Below, piece after piece: positions 62,080-64,000 of a stretch of 64,000 bases of DNA. The notes under the pieces were generated by a model that was not told where the DNA came from, searched no databases, and saw only the letters and a list, made by a program, of their open reading frames with translations. The DNA is from Pseudaminobacter sp040045035 (GTDB lineage: Bacteria; Pseudomonadota; Alphaproteobacteria; Rhizobiales; Rhizobiaceae). The stretch is taken from assembly GCF_040045035.1 (NCBI RefSeq), contig NZ_JBDZDS010000008.1, positions 193,937-257,936 on the forward strand, written 5' to 3'. A program made the translations under genes and the position numbers. Position 1 is the first letter of the stretch; each line of letters begins with the position of its first letter.

Positions 62080-62316
62080 GATTGTTTTGAGGCGGTCGAA
62101 TGCCGTCGGATCGCGATGGCGGATTTGTCAGCAGGACAAAAACAGCGTATCTCGCGTGGCGCTCTCTTCCCGGAGCGACCCGGAATTCACTATCGCGATG
62201 AGGTGACCTCGGGGCCCGACCCGCTCGCCCCGGGCCTTGCGGCTTGTTCACAGGCTGACATGGAACTGCCGCCGAGCTTCGTCGCAACGACGCCAAGACA
62301 CATGGAGACCCTGCCG

Positions 62317-63768
62317 ATGGCCGACGCCGCCTACATCTATCCCGACACCAAGCTGCTGATCGACGGCGAATGGCGCGACGGCCAGGGCGGCCGCACCATT
62401 CCTGTCCTCGATCCGGCGACGGGTGAGGAGATCGGCACGGTGGCTCATGCGAGCCGCGCCGACCTCGACGCCGCGCTTGCCGCCGCCGATCGTGGCTTTG
62501 CCGTCTGGAGCGCGGTGTCGGCGTTCGAGCGTGCCAAGATCATGCGCCGCGCCGCCGACCTGCTGCGCGCCCGCAAGGACCACATCGCCTGGCTGATGAC
62601 GCGCGAGCAGGGCAAGCCGCTCGCTGAGGCCGGCGTCGAGGTCCTGGCCGCGGCCGACATCATCGACTGGTTCGCCGAAGAGGCCCGCCGCAGCTACGGC
62701 CAGATCGTGCCGGCCCGCGCGGCCAATGTGCGGCAGGTGGTGACCAAGGAGCCTGTCGGCCCGGTCGCCGCCTTCACGCCGTGGAATTTCCCGATCAACC
62801 AGGTGGTACGCAAGCTGTCGGCCGCACTGGCCACCGGCTGCTCGATCATCGTCAAGGCGCCGGAGGAGACGCCGGCCTCGCCGGCCGAGCTGATCCGCGC
62901 CTTCCAGGACGCCGGCGTGCCCGCCGGCGTGATCGGCCTGGTGTTCGGCGTGCCGGCCGAGATCTCGGAATATCTCATCCCGCATCCGGTCATCCGCAAG
63001 ATCTCGTTCACCGGCTCGACGCCGATCGGCAAGCAGCTGGCCGCACTCGCCGGCCTGCACATGAAGCGCGCGACCATGGAGCTGGGCGGCCATGCGCCGG
63101 CGATCGTGCTCGACGACGCCGATGTGGCCAAGGCGGTCAAGGCGCTGTCGGCCTCGAAGCTGCGCAATGCCGGACAGGTCTGCATCTCGCCGACGCGCTT
63201 CCTGGTGCAGGGCCAGGTGTTCGACCAGTTCGTCGACGGCTTTGTGGAAACCTTCCGCGCCACCAAGGTCGGCAACGGCCTCGATGCCGGCACGCAGATG
63301 GGGCCGCTGGCCAATGAGCGGCGCATCCCGGCGTTGGAAGCGCTGATCCAGGATGCCGTCGACCGGGGCGCGGAGCTAAGGACCGGCGGCCGCCGCATCG
63401 GCAACACCGGCAACTTCTTCGAGCCGACGGTGCTGGCCAACGTGCCGACCGAGGCGCGGGTGATGAACGAGGAGCCGTTCGGCCCGCTGGCGATCATCAA
63501 CCGCGTCGACACGCTGGACGAGGCGATCGCCGAGGCCAACCGTCTGCCGTTCGGACTGGCGGCCTATGCCTTCACCAGCTCGCTCGAATCCGAGCACCAG
63601 CTGTCGACGCGGGTCGAGGCCGGCATGATGACCATCAACCACATCGGCCTGGCGCTGCCGGAGGTGCCGTTCGGCGGCATCAAGGATTCCGGCTACGGCG
63701 TCGAGGGCGGCTCGGAGGCGACCCAGGCCTATCTGATCACCAAGTTCGTCACGACCAGCGCGAACTGA
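62317..63768 (+). CDS. gabD: NAD(P)-dependent aldehyde dehydrogenase, succinate-semialdehyde type
   Basis: A 483-residue aldehyde dehydrogenase, the usual GabD length. Motifs are the Asn in TPWNFPINQ, the FTGSTPIGK cofactor loop, the catalytic Glu in MELGGHAP, and the catalytic Cys in NAGQVCISPTRF. Oxidation of succinate semialdehyde is the best guess from overall family resemblance; related substrates are possible. I start it at 62317 (MADAAYIYPD); an ATG at 62302 is also in frame. The upstream 235 bp look non-coding. Confidence 0.82.
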   Translation: MADAAYIYPDTKLLIDGEWRDGQGGRTIPVLDPATGEEIGTVAHASRADLDAALAAADRGFAVWSAVSAFERAKIMRRAADLLRARKDHIAWLMTREQGKPLAEAGVEVLAAADIIDWFAEEARRSYGQIVPARAANVRQVVTKEPVGPVAAFTPWNFPINQVVRKLSAALATGCSIIVKAPEETPASPAELIRAFQDAGVPAGVIGLVFGVPAEISEYLIPHPVIRKISFTGSTPIGKQLAALAGLHMKRATMELGGHAPAIVLDDADVAKAVKALSASKLRNAGQVCISPTRFLVQGQVFDQFVDGFVETFRATKVGNGLDAGTQMGPLANERRIPALEALIQDAVDRGAELRTGGRRIGNTGNFFEPTVLANVPTEARVMNEEPFGPLAIINRVDTLDEAIAEANRLPFGLAAYAFTSSLESEHQLSTRVEAGMMTINHIGLALPEVPFGGIKDSGYGVEGGSEATQAYLITKFVTTSAN

Positions 63769-63787
63769 GGATAGGGGTAACCACGGG

Positions 63788-63814
63788 GCGGTCTCCGCGC
63801 GCGGAGGCCGCTTT
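63788..63814 (+). terminator. terminator after the aldehyde dehydrogenase gene
   Basis: GCGGTCTCCGCG pairs with CGCGGAGGCCGC (one G-U pair) to form a tight stem, followed by TTT. The adjoining minus-strand LysR gene ends at 63814, so the structure may serve both genes. Confidence 0.7.
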
Positions 63815-64000
63815 CAGGCCGGCGTGGCAGTGCCAAGCGGACCAAAACCCGCCTGGCATTCGCCCAGCACCCATTCACGGAAGATGACGGCTTCGGGATT
63901 CGTGCGCTCGGCCGAGCGGGCGGTCAGGATGTAATGCGCCTCATCGATGTCGATGCCTTCGGCCAGCGGGCTGAACAGGCTGCGCTGGCGCAGGAAGGGC
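63814..64000 (-). CDS. LysR-family regulator, C-terminal end (GcvA-like)
   Basis: Only the last 61 residues are in the window. They read SLFSPLAEGIDIDEAHYILT, then EAVIFREWVLGECQAGFG, the usual end of the LysR substrate-binding domain of GcvA-like proteins (PExxxFRDWLLxE). The gene continues beyond the right edge, and its stop is at 63814. Confidence 0.75.
   Translation of the reverse strand, partial: PFLRQRSLFSPLAEGIDIDEAHYILTARSAERTNPEAVIFREWVLGECQAGFGPLGTATPA

Overview
The window reads as part of a repABC replicon (plasmid or chromid) of a denitrification-capable alphaproteobacterium of the order Hyphomicrobiales, most likely a Phyllobacteriaceae/Mesorhizobium-like organism. The reasons are high G+C content, a complete repABC cassette with its parS sites, RIME-type palindromic intergenic repeats, a plasmid-borne gene of the RHE_PE00001 family, a Porin_2-type porin, and rhizobial gene orders (pcaDCHGB with divergent pcaQ; bigR with YeeE/YedE genes and blh). 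No rRNA or tRNA gene was seen.

Layout. 1-5.8 kb: a quinone oxidoreductase fragment, then a small microaerobic/denitrification set (UspA protein, DUF1858 protein, CRP/FNR regulator, pseudoazurin, and an NnrS gene with an apparent 1-base frameshift), bounded on the right by an IS6-family transposase remnant. 5.8-20.4 kb: a complete beta-ketoadipate pathway (pcaQ, pcaDCHGB, pobA, a five-gene HAAT-type ABC importer, an IclR regulator, pcaIJF), predicted to take 4-hydroxybenzoate to succinyl-CoA and acetyl-CoA. 20.4-22.7 kb: an Lrp regulator and a class V aminotransferase separated by a RIME element. 22.7-29.4 kb: a sugar ABC importer with a SIS-domain isomerase and a divergent ROK regulator. 30.2-31.3 kb: an intact-looking IS30 element.

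31.4-42.1 kb: a coherent D-amino-acid/D-peptide module. It has a RpiR regulator, a dipeptide-type ABC importer, an M81 (MlrC-like) peptidase and a DadA-like dehydrogenase in one minus-strand run, with an N-acyl-D-amino-acid deacylase on the other strand. 42.2-46.5 kb: a sulfide-responsive module (BigR/SqrR-type repressor with its two cysteines, two YeeE/YedE membrane proteins, a Blh/ETHE1-like metallo-hydrolase and a SulP transporter) next to broken thioredoxin and catalase genes. 47.2-48.7 kb: a nitrite reductase NirK with an extra N-terminal blue-copper domain. 49-52.4 kb: an IS110 remnant, a porin and a FAD amine oxidoreductase.

53-64 kb: a nitric-oxide group (group III truncated haemoglobin, NsrR/Rrf2 regulator, VOC protein) directly beside repABC. 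The replicon core consists of repA, repB, a counter-transcribed RNA, repC with an AT-rich origin candidate, a tyrosine recombinase, a CcdAB toxin-antitoxin pair with a 20-bp palindromic operator, and an RHE_PE00001 protein. Four parS-like palindromes span 52.9-56.2 kb, two of them inside coding sequences. The window ends with a succinate-semialdehyde-type dehydrogenase and the 3' end of a LysR gene.
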